Part shown: positions 25,514-36,955 of the stretch, one piece after another
Position numbering within the stretch: the first letter of the stretch is position 1
Layout of the letters: each line of letters begins with the position of its first letter
Source of the DNA: Bacteroidota bacterium
Lineage (GTDB): Bacteria > Bacteroidota > Ignavibacteria > Kapaibacteriales > HRBIN21
NCBI GenBank assembly: GCA_030550275.1
Contig: JAUQPR010000002.1
Span: 1 to 64,000 of the forward strand
Reading direction: 5' to 3'
DNA: 64,000 bases
Made by a program: the position numbers and the translations under genes
Notes under the pieces: model-generated
What the model saw: the letters and a program-made list of their open reading frames with translations, nothing else
Database searches by the model: none
Told to the model about the DNA's origin: nothing

Positions 25514-25986
25514 GGCTGATGGCGCAGTTGTGCAAGCACGTCCGCCATCTCCAGCGCGCTGCGGGCGGCTTCCTCGCCCTTGTTGCCATGTTTGCCTCCG
25601 GCACGCTCGAGCGCCTGTGCAAGGGTCTCCGCCGTCAGCACGCCGAAGATGCACGGCACGCCGGTCTGCAGCGCCGCCTGTGCGATGCCCGAAGCCGCTT
25701 GCGCGGCGATGTACTCGTAGTGCGGCGTCTCCCCACGAACGATCGCCCCCAGCGCAATGACCGCATCGTAGCGTCCGGAGCGCGCCAGCTCCTGCACCAG
25801 CAGTGGCAGCTCGAAGCTCCCTGGGCACCATGCCACGTGCACATCCTCTTCGGCAACGCCGTGCTGGCGCAGCGCTACCAGCGCCCCCGAGAGCAGCCGC
25901 TCCGTCACCATCGAATTCCAGCGCGCCACAGCGATGGCGATGCGTTTGCCACTGCCGAGCACCCGCCCGTACACCTCTTTCGCCAT
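25510..25986 (-). CDS. ribH: 6,7-dimethyl-8-ribityllumazine synthase
   Basis: A 158-residue enzyme for the penultimate step of riboflavin synthesis, normally forming icosahedral or pentameric shells. Substrate-binding blocks are VARWNSMVTERLLSGA, WCPGSFELPLLVQELA, VIALGAIVRGETPHYEYI with the catalytic His, and GGKHGNKGEEAA. ATG 25986 (MAKEVYGRV) lies 13 nt after the guaA stop, so the gene is cotranscribed with guaA. Confidence 0.95.
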   Translation of the reverse strand: MAKEVYGRVLGSGKRIAIAVARWNSMVTERLLSGALVALRQHGVAEEDVHVAWCPGSFELPLLVQELARSGRYDAVIALGAIVRGETPHYEYIAAQAASGIAQAALQTGVPCIFGVLTAETLAQALERAGGKHGNKGEEAARSALEMADVLAQLRHQP

Positions 25987-25999
25987 GGGGTCTCTCGAG

Positions 26000-27541
<1,542 letters not shown>

Positions 27542-27564
27542 CGGTGCACTGCCGTTGACCAGTG

Positions 27565-27572
27565 CAAAGTTA
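27565..27572 (-). promoter_or_regulatory. -7 box TAACTTTG for guaA
   Basis: The minus strand reads TAACTTTG. Its first three bases (27572-27570) are also the TAA stop codon of the upstream helicase gene. Transcription start would be about 15-20 nt before the guaA ATG. Confidence 0.55.
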
Positions 27573-30500
27573 GGGCGCACACGGTGTAGCGTCGAGCGCA
27601 TGCACCTGCGCGATCGGCACCCAGCAGCCCCGCTGACGGATGTGCCGCAGAAGCTGCTCGTACAGGAAGCTCCCCTGCAGCGCCGTAGGGCACCCCAGGA
27701 GCACAAGTTGCTGCCGCGCACGGGTCAGCATGACGTTGAGCCGGCGGTCCACCAAGCTCCCATCGGGGAAGCGCACCGGGGAGTAGAGCCAGCGCAACTG
27801 CTGCACCCTGTGCACAGCGAGCGAGACGAGCACGATCTCGCGCTGACTGCCCTGGAAGCGTTCGACCGTATCCACCGTCAGCGCCCTCTGGAGCGGCAGC
27901 GGCAGGAGGCTCCGAATCGCATGCGCCTGCAGACGGAAGGGGGTGACGATCCCCAGCCACTGCGGCAGCTCCTCCTCGCGGGGAGCCCACAGCCGCCACA
28001 GCGCCTCTGCAAGAGCCGCAGCGGCATGTGCCTCGGCAGAATGGAGATGCCGATGGTGCGGCTCCGCCTCCGATGCCACAAAGATGAGCCGATGGCGGGC
28101 AAGGAGGGCTTCCAACTGCGTTTGTGGAGCTCGGGCACACGGCAGCAGCGGCTGCTGCTGATGCGGCATTCCGGCGCTCTCCAACCTGCCACCGTAGAAG
28201 AAGCGGCTGGGGAACTCCTGCAGTACCACGTGCATGCGCGCCTGCCGACGCAGCATCCCGTACGCATGCCCCCATCCGTTGCGGATGCACTGCCGTAGCA
28301 GACGCTCAAACAGCGATACTGCAAAGCTCTCGATGCCGAGCTGCCGGAGCCGCTCCGAACGCACCTGCGCCTCCGTAGCCGATTGCTGCACGATCGCCGG
28401 CAACTGGCGCTCATCACCGATGAGCACAGCTCTCGGCACCCGGCACAGAATCCCGATGAGGTGGCTCTCCAGAAGCTGCGAAGCTTCGTCCACGATGACC
28501 GTGGAGAACTCCTTCAGCGCGAACAGCTCCGGAGTCCCCACCGCCGTTGCAACCGTTGCGAGAACGACCCGACTGCGCTGGAGCTCGTTCCAGAGCCCAT
28601 GCAGTCCGCCCTCCTGTGCCAGCGTCACGGGCAGGCGCTCCGGATACGCCGTCGCTTCGCGCACACCGAACCGCACGAAGGGAATGCCCTCCTCGGCAAG
28701 CACGCGGCAGAGCTCGTCCACTGCGCGATTGGTGTACGCCAGCAGCAGAAGCTGCTCATCGGGCTGCTCCAGGAACAGGCGCACCAGCCAACGCCCAATG
28801 AAGGTGGTCTTCCCCGTGCCCGGCGGTCCCTGGATGAGCACGTAGTCGAGCGCCGAGAGCGCCTTGTGCAGGATGTGGCGCTGCTCCTCGGTTGCCGCTG
28901 CCGGGAGCGCACCCGAATAGGTACGGCTGCGCGGCGGGAGCATTCCCAACAAGCGCTGCCGACGTTCGGGTTCGGCGCGCAGGAACTCCCACAGCGCTTG
29001 CCACTGCGCCTCCAGGAATTGGTCGCCCGGATCCGCCTCCAGCATCCAGCGCTCCCAGCGCTGCAGCCATTGCAACGGCACGTACTTATTGCGCAGGCTC
29101 ACGCAGAGCCTCTCCGGCTCGATCCACTGGAGCGTGCCCTTGAGCACGGGCTGCTCCCTGCCTTGGGGACCCATCGGGGAGAGCAGCACCAGATCCCCGC
29201 GCCGGAGCGCCGAAGGCACGGGCGTGGAATCTGCACGCCGGAGGAGCAGATGGCGGCGTTGCCAATCGCTTGCCTCCGGCTCCAGCACCAGTCCGGTCAA
29301 GAGCTCTCCGGAATGCTCCCCCGGCTCAAGCGTCCGCTGTGCCCATGTTCTGCCCGCGCTCCAGTGTTCGCGCACAAGGAAGCGCAGCAGCTCGGTTGCA
29401 TACTCCCGCTCCGTCTCCGAAAGCTGCTCCCAGGCAGCCTGGAGTCCCTCCGGCACCGGCTCCGCTTGCGCCGCCTGCAGCAGCGCCCCCAGCGTGAGCG
29501 CACCGGAGAGGAGCTGTCGCTCAGCAACCACCAGGCGATTCCGCTGCAGCACCACCTGGGCAAGCTCCCGCGTTGCCGGACGCAGTTGCCGCAGCGGCGC
29601 CTCTGCATCGCGCGCGTAGAAGAGAAAGAGCTGATGCACCCGCTGCCGCGTGGTTGCCCGCAGCAGAAGGTCGTAGCAGAGCAGCTGTGCTCGATGCTCT
29701 GCCCAGGCGTGGCTCTGCGGCGGGGTGCCGGATTTCAGCTCCACAATGCCCAGGGGCATCCCCTCTGGCGTCAGCCACAGGACATCCATGCGCCCTTGCA
29801 GTCCGGAGTCGGGCGCTATAAATGCCGGCTCGATGAGGAAGGGCAAACGGCGGAGCCGCTCGATCAAGGGCTGTAATCGCTGCCGAAAGCTCTGACACTC
29901 CGCGCGCAGCTCCTCCCAAAACGTCGCCGAGCGCCCCTCACGCACCCAGACGGCAAGGAAGCTCAGCGGTCGCGCCTGCACTGCCCGCTGCAGCGCCTCT
30001 TCCACAGAGCAGTTCGGGTCGCTGAGCCACTCATCGAAGCAGGCGTTGATGAGCCATCCGCGCAGCGCCGCTGCCGAGGGCTCCCCACCGAACATCCGCC
30101 GCAGAAGGACGCGTTCGACAACGTTGTTGCGCCGTTGCAAGAGCGCCGCCACCTCGGTCACATCGAGCAGCCGCTCCGGCTCTACAACGAGCAACCCCGT
30201 TGCATCCACCGCTGCGGTGTACCTTCCCAACCGCCGTGCCCGGACAACGCGCACTGTTGCACCGCTCCACAACAGCCCCACCAGCGCATCCCAGGGTGCA
30301 AAGCAGCGCAAGCGGAGCGGGACGCCATCGGTCCTCTGCAGCCACAATGTTGCCGAATCCGCCCGCACCGAACGAACCACCGCGTGGAACTCCAGCTCCG
30401 CTCTCTGCTCCAGCAGCGGGAAGAGTCCCGCCCGCGTGAGCTCCTCCGGAGCCTCCGCGCCCGTCAAGCAGTGGATCCAGTGCGCCACTGTCGAGATGGC

Positions 30501-30776
30501 TTCCGGCAGCGGTGCCGCACCCTCCTCAGGACGCCGTCGGTGGAGCCATTCCCACAGCGCTGCCATCGCCGAGCGCAGCGGTGCGGGGCAACCTTCGAGC
30601 TCCCCCAGCACGCACAGCCGAGCTGCCCCGGACAGCTCCGCCGGCAGCTTCCACCGAGCCGAACCCGCCGCAACGAGCTCCCGCAACAGCCGACGCAGCG
30701 CTGCACGGGCATCTGGCGGCTGCTGCCGTTGCAGCCGGAGCAGCTCCTCGTACCACTCCTGGGCTACTTCACGCAC
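27570..30776 (-). CDS. Dna2-like fused PD-(D/E)XK nuclease and superfamily 1 helicase
   Basis: A 1068-residue protein. Residues about 1-300 are unassigned. A Cas4/RecB-type nuclease core is visible as [11 protein letters not shown] (Asp near 331) and GIVELKSG (Glu and Lys near 346-348). The SF1 helicase half has Walker [15 protein letters not shown] (about 648), Walker B VIVDEASQ (about 760), [24 protein letters not shown] and [14 protein letters not shown]. This matches the Dna2 architecture for processing flaps or DNA ends. The four Fe-S cysteines typical of Dna2/AddB nucleases are not seen around the nuclease core. The GTG at 30776 overlaps recJ by 13 nt; recJ and this gene likely work together in DNA repair. 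Confidence 0.8.
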   Translation of the reverse strand: MREVAQEWYEELLRLQRQQPPDARAALRRLLRELVAAGSARWKLPAELSGAARLCVLGELEGCPAPLRSAMAALWEWLHRRRPEEGAAPLPEAISTVAHWIHCLTGAEAPEELTRAGLFPLLEQRAELEFHAVVRSVRADSATLWLQRTDGVPLRLRCFAPWDALVGLLWSGATVRVVRARRLGRYTAAVDATGLLVVEPERLLDVTEVAALLQRRNNVVERVLLRRMFGGEPSAAALRGWLINACFDEWLSDPNCSVEEALQRAVQARPLSFLAVWVREGRSATFWEELRAECQSFRQRLQPLIERLRRLPFLIEPAFIAPDSGLQGRMDVLWLTPEGMPLGIVELKSGTPPQSHAWAEHRAQLLCYDLLLRATTRQRVHQLFLFYARDAEAPLRQLRPATRELAQVVLQRNRLVVAERQLLSGALTLGALLQAAQAEPVPEGLQAAWEQLSETEREYATELLRFLVREHWSAGRTWAQRTLEPGEHSGELLTGLVLEPEASDWQRRHLLLRRADSTPVPSALRRGDLVLLSPMGPQGREQPVLKGTLQWIEPERLCVSLRNKYVPLQWLQRWERWMLEADPGDQFLEAQWQALWEFLRAEPERRQRLLGMLPPRSRTYSGALPAAATEEQRHILHKALSALDYVLIQGPPGTGKTTFIGRWLVRLFLEQPDEQLLLLAYTNRAVDELCRVLAEEGIPFVRFGVREATAYPERLPVTLAQEGGLHGLWNELQRSRVVLATVATAVGTPELFALKEFSTVIVDEASQLLESHLIGILCRVPRAVLIGDERQLPAIVQQSATEAQVRSERLRQLGIESFAVSLFERLLRQCIRNGWGHAYGMLRRQARMHVVLQEFPSRFFYGGRLESAGMPHQQQPLLPCARAPQTQLEALLARHRLIFVASEAEPHHRHLHSAEAHAAAALAEALWRLWAPREEELPQWLGIVTPFRLQAHAIRSLLPLPLQRALTVDTVERFQGSQREIVLVSLAVHRVQQLRWLYSPVRFPDGSLVDRRLNVMLTRARQQLVLLGCPTALQGSFLYEQLLRHIRQRGCWVPIAQVHALDATPCAP

Positions 30777-32476
30777 GGCTGTGCCGAATCCGGGCAGACG
30801 TCGTAGATCCGCAACAGTGGCAGCCCGGGCTGTTCGCCCGTCCGACCCTGCTCGGTGATGGTGTAGAAGATGCTCACTGTCTTGGCAGCCCCCGCCTCTC
30901 GGGTAGCGTTCGCCACGATTGCCGGCTCCAGCATCAACTGCGCCGAGAGCTGTACACTGCCTTGGTGAACGCGGCAACTGTTGCCGTTGCACGGTCGCAG
31001 CGTTACCCCATGCGTGAGGAAGACCGGGCGGTAGTTGCCGTAGCCGAAGGGCTCCATGCGGCGCAGCAGCGCAAGGAAGCGTGGGGTGATCTCCACCAGC
31101 TCCAGTTGGGCATCCACGAACATCTCGGGGAGCTCGGCGGGCTGGACCTGCTCCTGGCAGGCTGCCTGTTCCAGTGCCGCTGCAAACGGCTCCAACTGCT
31201 CCGGTCGGAGCACCACCCCGGCAGCGAAGGGATGCCCCCCGTACTCGTACAGATGCGCGCTGCAGGAGGCAAGCAACGTGAGCAGATTCACCGCCCCACC
31301 GCTGCGGGCAGAGCCTTTGAGGAATCCCCCAACATCGCTCAGCAGCACCACCGGCACGCGGAAGCGCTCGGCAATGCGCGTTGCAGCGGTGCCGAGCACG
31401 CCCGGATGCCAGTTCGGGTCATACAGCACCACCGAGCGGCGTCCCTGGGCGAGCAGCTCCTCCGCCCGCGCAAAGGCTTGCGCGGAGACCTGCTCGGCGA
31501 GCGCTCGACGGCGGAAGTTCTCGCACTCCAGCTCCTGGGCAATGCGGAAGGCGAGTCCGGTATCGGACTGCAGCAGCAGCTCCACGGCGCGGCGGGCATC
31601 TCCAAGGCGCCCGGCTGCGTTGAGCCGCGGGGCGAGCGAGAAGATTACCTCCGCTGCCCCCACGCTCCCGGGTTCGAGCCCGCTGCAGTGGAGCAGCCCG
31701 GCAATGCCGGCGCGCGGCTGCCGGTTGATGCGCTCCAACCCCATCGCCGTCAGCACGCGGTTCTCTCCGCGCATCGGGACCAGATCGGCAACCGTTGCCA
31801 GGGCAACCAGGTCGGTCAACTCCTCTACTCCGCCCACGCCCCAGCGCTCCGCCAGCGCGCAGACGAGCTTGTAGACAACACCGCAGGCAGCCAGGTCCGG
31901 AAAGCCGTAGCCGCTGCCCTCCCAACGCGGGTTGAGCAGCGCCCGCGCTGGTGGCAGCTCGCCGAGCAGCTCGTGATGGTCACAGATGAGCACATCCAGC
32001 CCGCGCTCCTGCGCCCAGGCGATCGCCTCCGTGCTGTTTGTGCCGCAATCCACCGCGATGAGCACTCCCGCTCCCGCCTGCAGCGCCTGCTGCGCCGACT
32101 CCACCGTCAACCCATAGCCCTGGGCAAAGCGGTTGGGCACCTGGTAGTGCACGCGCAGCCCGCTGCGACGCAGGAACTCCACCAGGAGCGCCGTGCTGCT
32201 GACACCGTCCACATCGTAATCGCCGTGCACCCAGACCAGCTCATCCCGGCAGCGGGCATGCTCCAGCCGCTCCACCGCCTGCTCCATGTGCACGAACTCC
32301 CACGGGGAACGGAGCTGCTCCGGTGTGGGATGGAGAAACTCCCGCGCCGCCTGGACCGTATCAACGCCACGGGCACGCAGGACCGCTGCCACCGCGCGCG
32401 GCAGTCCTGCTGCACGCGCCAGGGCGGCAATCTCCCCTTCGTCGGTCTGCGCCCGCCATCGCCAGCGGTATTTCAC
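30764..32476 (-). CDS. recJ: Single-stranded-DNA-specific exonuclease RecJ
   Basis: A 570-residue 5'-3' exonuclease. The DHH-family motifs are VHGDYDVDGVSSTALLVEF, VLIAVDCGTN and VLICDHHELLGELP. A DHHA1 domain carries GGHPFAAGVVL, and an OB-type domain follows. A TTG at 32515 would also open the frame, but the -7 box at 32513-32520 covers it. GTG 32476 (VKYRWRW) is therefore the likely start, about 30 nt into the transcript. It is followed by the Dna2-like gene. Confidence 0.93.
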   Translation of the reverse strand: MKYRWRWRAQTDEGEIAALARAAGLPRAVAAVLRARGVDTVQAAREFLHPTPEQLRSPWEFVHMEQAVERLEHARCRDELVWVHGDYDVDGVSSTALLVEFLRRSGLRVHYQVPNRFAQGYGLTVESAQQALQAGAGVLIAVDCGTNSTEAIAWAQERGLDVLICDHHELLGELPPARALLNPRWEGSGYGFPDLAACGVVYKLVCALAERWGVGGVEELTDLVALATVADLVPMRGENRVLTAMGLERINRQPRAGIAGLLHCSGLEPGSVGAAEVIFSLAPRLNAAGRLGDARRAVELLLQSDTGLAFRIAQELECENFRRRALAEQVSAQAFARAEELLAQGRRSVVLYDPNWHPGVLGTAATRIAERFRVPVVLLSDVGGFLKGSARSGGAVNLLTLLASCSAHLYEYGGHPFAAGVVLRPEQLEPFAAALEQAACQEQVQPAELPEMFVDAQLELVEITPRFLALLRRMEPFGYGNYRPVFLTHGVTLRPCNGNSCRVHQGSVQLSAQLMLEPAIVANATREAGAAKTVSIFYTITEQGRTGEQPGLPLLRIYDVCPDSAQPCVK

Positions 32477-32512
32477 AGCCTCGAATCGCTCGTGGTGAGA
32501 CTCGCTCGGCTG

Positions 32513-32520
32513 CAAAACTA
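32513..32520 (-). promoter_or_regulatory. -7 box TAGTTTTG for recJ
   Basis: The minus strand reads TAGTTTTG. It decides the recJ start, because the 13-codon extension from TTG 32515 would begin inside the box. Confidence 0.5.
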
Positions 32521-32562
32521 CGCCGTTTTCGCCGGCTCCGTTGTGGCGCCTGCTCAGGTGTG

Positions 32563-32570
32563 TATTTTCG
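32563..32570 (+). promoter_or_regulatory. Promoter TTG-N19-TATTTTCG for hutG
   Basis: A TTG at 32541-32543 lies 19 nt before TATTTTCG, the spacing expected of Bacteroidota -33/-7 promoters. The hutG ATG is 28 nt downstream. Confidence 0.55.
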
Positions 32571-32597
32571 CGCGTGTCTCCCTTCGGTCATCCTGCC

Positions 32598-33593
32598 ATG
32601 CTGCCCGAGTCGCTCGCTGCGGAGCTGATTCCAGCACCGGAGCCGCTCTTCTACCGGCGGGGCAGCCCCGATGACCCCCGGCTGGGCGAGCTCGTCCACC
32701 GTGGCAGCGCTCCGCCGGGGATGCGCCCGGATGCGGTCCTCGTGGGCGTTCCCCAGGACCTGGGCGTGCGGCGCAACCAGGGGCGCCCCGGCGCCGCCAA
32801 GGGTCCCGATGCCATCCGACGCGCCCTTTACCGGATGACCCCGGAGGCGCTCCATTCGGACCTGAGCCGGCTCTGCCTTGTGGATATCGGCAACCTGCGC
32901 ACGGTGGGCAAAACGCTGGAGGAGCTGCACGAGCTGCAGTTCCGCTGCGTTGCCCATCTACTGGGGGAATCCGGATGCGTGATTGTGCTGGGCGGAGGGC
33001 ACGATATCGCCTACCCCAACGGGCGCGCCATAGCGCAGCACGCCCAGGAGTACGGCGTGCTGGTCTTCGATGCCCATCCGGACGTTCGCCCACTGGTCGA
33101 CGGGCGAGCGCATTCGGGTTCGGCATTCCGCCAACTGCTCGAAGGCACGCCGGCGCTTCCCGGCAGGCGGCTCGCCTACGTTGGGCTGCAGCCCTTTGCC
33201 ATCGCCCGCAGCCATCGGGAGTTCCTGGAGCAGCACGGAGCGCTGCTGTGCTTCCTGCCCGAACTGCAGCCGGGGAGGCTCCTGGAGCGGGTGCAGGAGC
33301 TCTTCGAGCGCATCAGCGAGGGTGGGCGGCTGCCGGTCTACGTCTCGCTGGACCTGGATGCGCTGCCGGCAGCCGTTGCCCCGGGGGTCAGCGCTCCCTC
33401 TCCCATCGGCGTGCCGGCGCAGGAGCTGCTGCAGAGCCTGGAGTGGCTGGGTGCACAGCCTGCGGTGCGGCTGCTGGACCTTGCCGAATACGCTCCCACC
33501 TACGACCTCGACGGGCGCACGGGACGCATGGCGGCGCTGTGCGTGTGTGCCCTCCTTGCCGGACGTGCCAGCAGACAGCGCAGCACGCACTAA
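32598..33593 (+). CDS. hutG: Formimidoylglutamase-like ureohydrolase (arginase superfamily)
   Basis: A 331-residue manganese-dependent ureohydrolase. The metal ligands are in LGGGHDIAYPNG, FDAHPDVRPLVDGRAHSG and SLDLDALPAAVAPGVSAP. The stretches RPLVDGR.HSG.FRQLL and APGVSAPSPIG fit HutG (histidine degradation: formiminoglutamate to glutamate and formamide) better than agmatinase or arginase. The other hut genes are not in the window, so the substrate is inferred. ATG 32598 follows the promoter at 32541-32570. The stop TAA is also the first part of the next promoter. Confidence 0.85.
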   Translation: MLPESLAAELIPAPEPLFYRRGSPDDPRLGELVHRGSAPPGMRPDAVLVGVPQDLGVRRNQGRPGAAKGPDAIRRALYRMTPEALHSDLSRLCLVDIGNLRTVGKTLEELHELQFRCVAHLLGESGCVIVLGGGHDIAYPNGRAIAQHAQEYGVLVFDAHPDVRPLVDGRAHSGSAFRQLLEGTPALPGRRLAYVGLQPFAIARSHREFLEQHGALLCFLPELQPGRLLERVQELFERISEGGRLPVYVSLDLDALPAAVAPGVSAPSPIGVPAQELLQSLEWLGAQPAVRLLDLAEYAPTYDLDGRTGRMAALCVCALLAGRASRQRSTH

Positions 33594-33598
33594 ATTTG
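33591..33598 (+). promoter_or_regulatory. -7 box TAAATTTG for the HAF-repeat gene
   Basis: TAAATTTG is an exact TAnnTTTG match whose TAA is the hutG stop codon. The leader to ATG 33671 would be about 65-70 nt. Confidence 0.5.
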
Positions 33599-33670
33599 CG
33601 CGGGCGCAATGCATGTGGTATAGCTGTCGGAGGCAACAATGGTACACACGGCACCCCCTGTGCAAGCACC

Positions 33671-34855
33671 ATGGGCAAGGAGGCTGCGCGCTGGTGGCAC
33701 CCTCTGTGGCTGGTGTGGATGGTGGTAGAGCGGCTTACCTGGCTGGGCACGCTGGGCGGCGATGAGAGCTGGGCTTATGGCGTTTCCGCCGATGGCTCCG
33801 TGGTGGTCGGCTGGGCTGACAACGCCGCAGGGGGGCAGCGTGCCTTCCGCTGGACGGCGGCGGCTGGGATGCAGGACCTCGGCACGCTGTGTGGCGGTTG
33901 GAGCGCGGCATATGGCGTTTCCGCCGATGGCTCCGTGGTGGTCGGCGCGGCTTACGCCCCAGTGTTTCAGCGTGCCTTTCGCTGGACGGCGGCGCGTGGG
34001 ATGCAAGACCTCGGCATGCTGGGCGGCGGTTGGAGCGTGGCTTATGGTGTTTCCGCCGATGGCTCCGTGGTGGTCGGCTCCGCTCAAAACGCCGCAGGGA
34101 AGTGGCGTGCCTTTCGCTGGACGGCGGCGCGTGGAATGCAGGACCTCGGCACGCTGGGCGGCGATGCGAGCGGGGCTCGGGGTGTTTCCGCCGATGGCTC
34201 CGTGGTGGTCGGCTACGCTCAAAACGCCGCAGGGCAGTGGCGTGCCTTTCGCTGGACGGCGGCGGGTGGGATGCAGGACCTCGGCACGCTGGGCGGCGGT
34301 GGGAGCGAGGCTACTGCCGTTTCCGCCGATGGCTCCGTGGTGGTCGGCTGGGCTCGCAACACCGCAGGGCAGGATCGTGCCTTTCGCTGGACGGCGGCGG
34401 GTGGCATGGAGGACCTGAACATCACCTACGCCCACCTGCTGACCAACGGCTCGGAGCTTCGGGAAGCGTACGCCATCTCCCCCGATGGGCGCTATATTGT
34501 GGGAAGGGGCTACAACGCCGCCACAAGGCGTGAGGAAGCCTTCCTGCTGGACACTCAAGGGACCGGCGTTGAGGAGCGGTCGGAGGCAGCAAGGGTACGG
34601 CTGCGCCTGCTGCCGCAGCCGGCGCGTGAGCGCGTGGCGCTGGAGCTTGAGGTTGCTAAAGCGGCACGCGGGGTGACGCTTGTGGTCACCGACGCACTGG
34701 GGCGCGTGGTGGCGGAGCCGCTGCGCGGAGCGGTGCTGCCGCCGGGGGTGCACCGGCTGGAGCTGGATGTGCGTGCTTGGGCTGCGGGGCAATACAAGGT
34801 GGTGCTGCGCACGAAGGCGGGCAGCACTGCCGTGCTGCTCGTGGTGGTGCGGTGA
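33671..34855 (+). CDS. HAF-repeat protein with T9SS sorting domain
   Basis: A 394-residue protein. The N-terminus MGKEAARWWHPLWLVWMVV is short and Trp-rich, an atypical signal sequence. Five tandem units of 44-45 residues follow (GTLGG..S.A.GVSADGSVVVG..RAFRWTAA.GMQDL). These are HAF repeats, predicted to fold as a beta-propeller of extracellular type. After a sixth degenerate unit (YAISPDGRYIVGRGYN), the last about 85 residues form a T9SS type A domain (LLPQPARERVALELEV, then WAAGQYKVVLRTKAG). It is probably a secreted surface protein of unknown role. Confidence 0.88.
   Translation: MGKEAARWWHPLWLVWMVVERLTWLGTLGGDESWAYGVSADGSVVVGWADNAAGGQRAFRWTAAAGMQDLGTLCGGWSAAYGVSADGSVVVGAAYAPVFQRAFRWTAARGMQDLGMLGGGWSVAYGVSADGSVVVGSAQNAAGKWRAFRWTAARGMQDLGTLGGDASGARGVSADGSVVVGYAQNAAGQWRAFRWTAAGGMQDLGTLGGGGSEATAVSADGSVVVGWARNTAGQDRAFRWTAAGGMEDLNITYAHLLTNGSELREAYAISPDGRYIVGRGYNAATRREEAFLLDTQGTGVEERSEAARVRLRLLPQPARERVALELEVAKAARGVTLVVTDALGRVVAEPLRGAVLPPGVHRLELDVRAWAAGQYKVVLRTKAGSTAVLLVVVR
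33746..34417 (+). repeat. Five tandem HAF-repeat units, about 132-135 bp each
   Basis: The segment coding GVSADGSVVVG is almost invariant in DNA (gtttccgccgatggctccg, then tggtggtcgg), while the loops differ. This indicates recent expansion. Confidence 0.9.
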
Positions 34856-34945
34856 AGGGGGCAGCGCTGCATTTCGGCGCCACGTTGCTAATTTGCGCTC
34901 CCCGTAAAGGCATGTGCGAGTGCGCACGTGGTTGGTCTGTGCGAT

Positions 34946-36952
34946 ATGCCGTGGAAGCCGATGCGAACGCTGTGCTTGCTTGCTCTCGGATGCGCCGTGC
35001 TTGCCGGCTGTGGACGCCGTTCGGACCGCTTGGAAGCTGACCTCAAAGCGCTGGCAGAGCGTACCCGTCAGGTCTCGCTCTGGAAGCAGTACGATACACC
35101 CCCGGGCGCTGACCCGAGCGTTCCACCGGAGCTGGGCGGCGCCGGATTTGAGCGCATTGCTGACTCCCTGGGCTTCCAGACCTACGTCCCCACCGAGGAG
35201 GAGCTGCGCTTCTTCGGCGACCCGCGGGCAAAGACTGGGGGCAAGATCCGCATCGTCGTCACCCGCTTCCCGCTCACCTTCCGCCCCTTCGGGCAGCACT
35301 CCAACTACGTGGAGAACTCCATCATCGCCAGCTTGGTCTACGAGACGCTGCTCGGCGTGCATCCCGTCACGCGCGAGTTCGTGCCCGCCCTGGCATCGCA
35401 CTGGAAGATCTCGCCCGACCGGATGACCTTCACCTACCGGATCGATCCCAACGCGCGCTTCTCCGACGGCACCCCCGTCACCGCAGAGGATGTGGTGGCG
35501 ACCTGGCGCCTGGTCATGGACGAGACCATCCTGGAGCCCTCGCTGCAGTTGGTCTACGGCAAATTCGAAGAGCCCAAGGCGCTGAGCAAGTACCTGGTCC
35601 AGGTGCGCAGCAAGACGCTCAACTGGCGCAACTTCCTCTACTTCTCCGCGGCGCTGCCTATCCTGCCCGCCCGCGTCATCGGGAACATGACCGGCAAGGA
35701 GTTCCTGGAGCGCTACCAGTACGAGCTCCCGCCGGGCTCGGGCGAATACATCCTGCTGCCACAGGACGTGCAGAAGGGTACCTCCTATGCCCTCACCCGC
35801 CGCGACGACTACTGGGCAAAGGACTACCCCATGGCGCGCTACGTGGGCAACTTCGACCGCATCGAGTTCGTGGTCGTCAAGGACAACCCGCTGCTGGCGT
35901 ACGAGATGTTCAAGCGGGGTGACCAGGACTTCTTCCTCTTCGGCGCTTTGACCACCGAGCACTGGGTCACCGACACCACCTACGAGGCGCTGCAGAAGGG
36001 CTGGATCCAGAAGCGCCGTGTCTACACCGATGGTCCCGTCGGCACGATGGGCTACGCCTTCAACATGCGCAAGCCGCCCTTCGACGATATCCGCGTGCGC
36101 CAAGCCTTCGCCTACCTGCACAACCGCGAGGCGATCGTGCAGAAGCTGCTCTACAACGAGTACGAGCTGATGGACTCGTACTACGCCAACACGGTCTACG
36201 AGAACCCCAACAACGTGCGGGTGCGCTACAATCCCGAACTCGCCCAACGGCTGCTTGCCGAAGCCGGTTGGCGCACGCGCAATGCGCAGGGCATCCTGGT
36301 CAAGGATGGCAAGCCCTTCGTCGTGGAGATGGGCATTCCCAAGGCGATCGAGCGCTTCGTGACGCCCTACCGAGAGGAGCTGCGCAAAGCCGGCATCGAC
36401 CTGCAGTTGAAGTTCCAGGACCCCAACACGCTCTGGAAGAACGCCATGGAGCGCAACTTCCAGCTCTTCTTCGTGAACTGGACCGGGCTGCAGACGCCCA
36501 ACCCCGAGACCTCCCTGCGCTCCGAGCTTGCCGACAAGAACGACAACAACAACATCGAGGGTTTCAAGAACCGCCGCGTTGACCAGCTCTGCGACATGTA
36601 CGACACCGCCTTCTCGCGCCAAGCCCAGATCCGCATCATCCGCGAAATTGACAGCATCACGATGGCGTCCTTCAAAAACGTGCTGGGCTGGTATCCGCGC
36701 GGTATCCGCATCGCCTACTGGAACAAGTTCGGCATGCCCGAGTACGTGCTCCCGCGCTTCACACAGATTGGCTTTGCGGACCTGGCGGTGATTACGACCT
36801 GGTGGTACGACCCGGAGAAGGCACGCCAACTGGAGGAGGCACGGCGCACAGGGAAGGCACTGCCACGCGAGCCGTTGGAGGTGCGCTACTGGAAGGAGTT
36901 CAACGAAGCGCAGTTCCTGGCGCAAGTGGAGCAAGCTCGCCGTGCCCGCTGA
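34946..36952 (+). CDS. Peptide-type ABC transporter substrate-binding lipoprotein (family 5)
   Basis: A 668-residue lipoprotein with signal MRTLCLLALGCAVLAGC; lipidation is expected at the Cys of LAGC. The SBP family 5 signature region (ENSIIASLVYETLLGVHP) and RFSDGTPVTAEDVVATWR are clear, as is the late GWYPRGIRIAYWNKFGMP. It is longer than E. coli DppA/OppA (about 540) and closer to YejA. It is first in the five-gene transporter operon. Start: ATG 34946; GTG 34928 and ATG 34961 are alternatives. The ligand is probably a peptide or similar oligomer, not determinable here. Confidence 0.9.
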   Translation: MPWKPMRTLCLLALGCAVLAGCGRRSDRLEADLKALAERTRQVSLWKQYDTPPGADPSVPPELGGAGFERIADSLGFQTYVPTEEELRFFGDPRAKTGGKIRIVVTRFPLTFRPFGQHSNYVENSIIASLVYETLLGVHPVTREFVPALASHWKISPDRMTFTYRIDPNARFSDGTPVTAEDVVATWRLVMDETILEPSLQLVYGKFEEPKALSKYLVQVRSKTLNWRNFLYFSAALPILPARVIGNMTGKEFLERYQYELPPGSGEYILLPQDVQKGTSYALTRRDDYWAKDYPMARYVGNFDRIEFVVVKDNPLLAYEMFKRGDQDFFLFGALTTEHWVTDTTYEALQKGWIQKRRVYTDGPVGTMGYAFNMRKPPFDDIRVRQAFAYLHNREAIVQKLLYNEYELMDSYYANTVYENPNNVRVRYNPELAQRLLAEAGWRTRNAQGILVKDGKPFVVEMGIPKAIERFVTPYREELRKAGIDLQLKFQDPNTLWKNAMERNFQLFFVNWTGLQTPNPETSLRSELADKNDNNNIEGFKNRRVDQLCDMYDTAFSRQAQIRIIREIDSITMASFKNVLGWYPRGIRIAYWNKFGMPEYVLPRFTQIGFADLAVITTWWYDPEKARQLEEARRTGKALPREPLEVRYWKEFNEAQFLAQVEQARRAR

Positions 36953-36955
36953 GCC

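Noticed and set aside
32476-32515. N-terminal extension of recJ from TTG 32515
   Set aside because: The -7 box TAGTTTTG covers this codon, so it would not be in the transcript.
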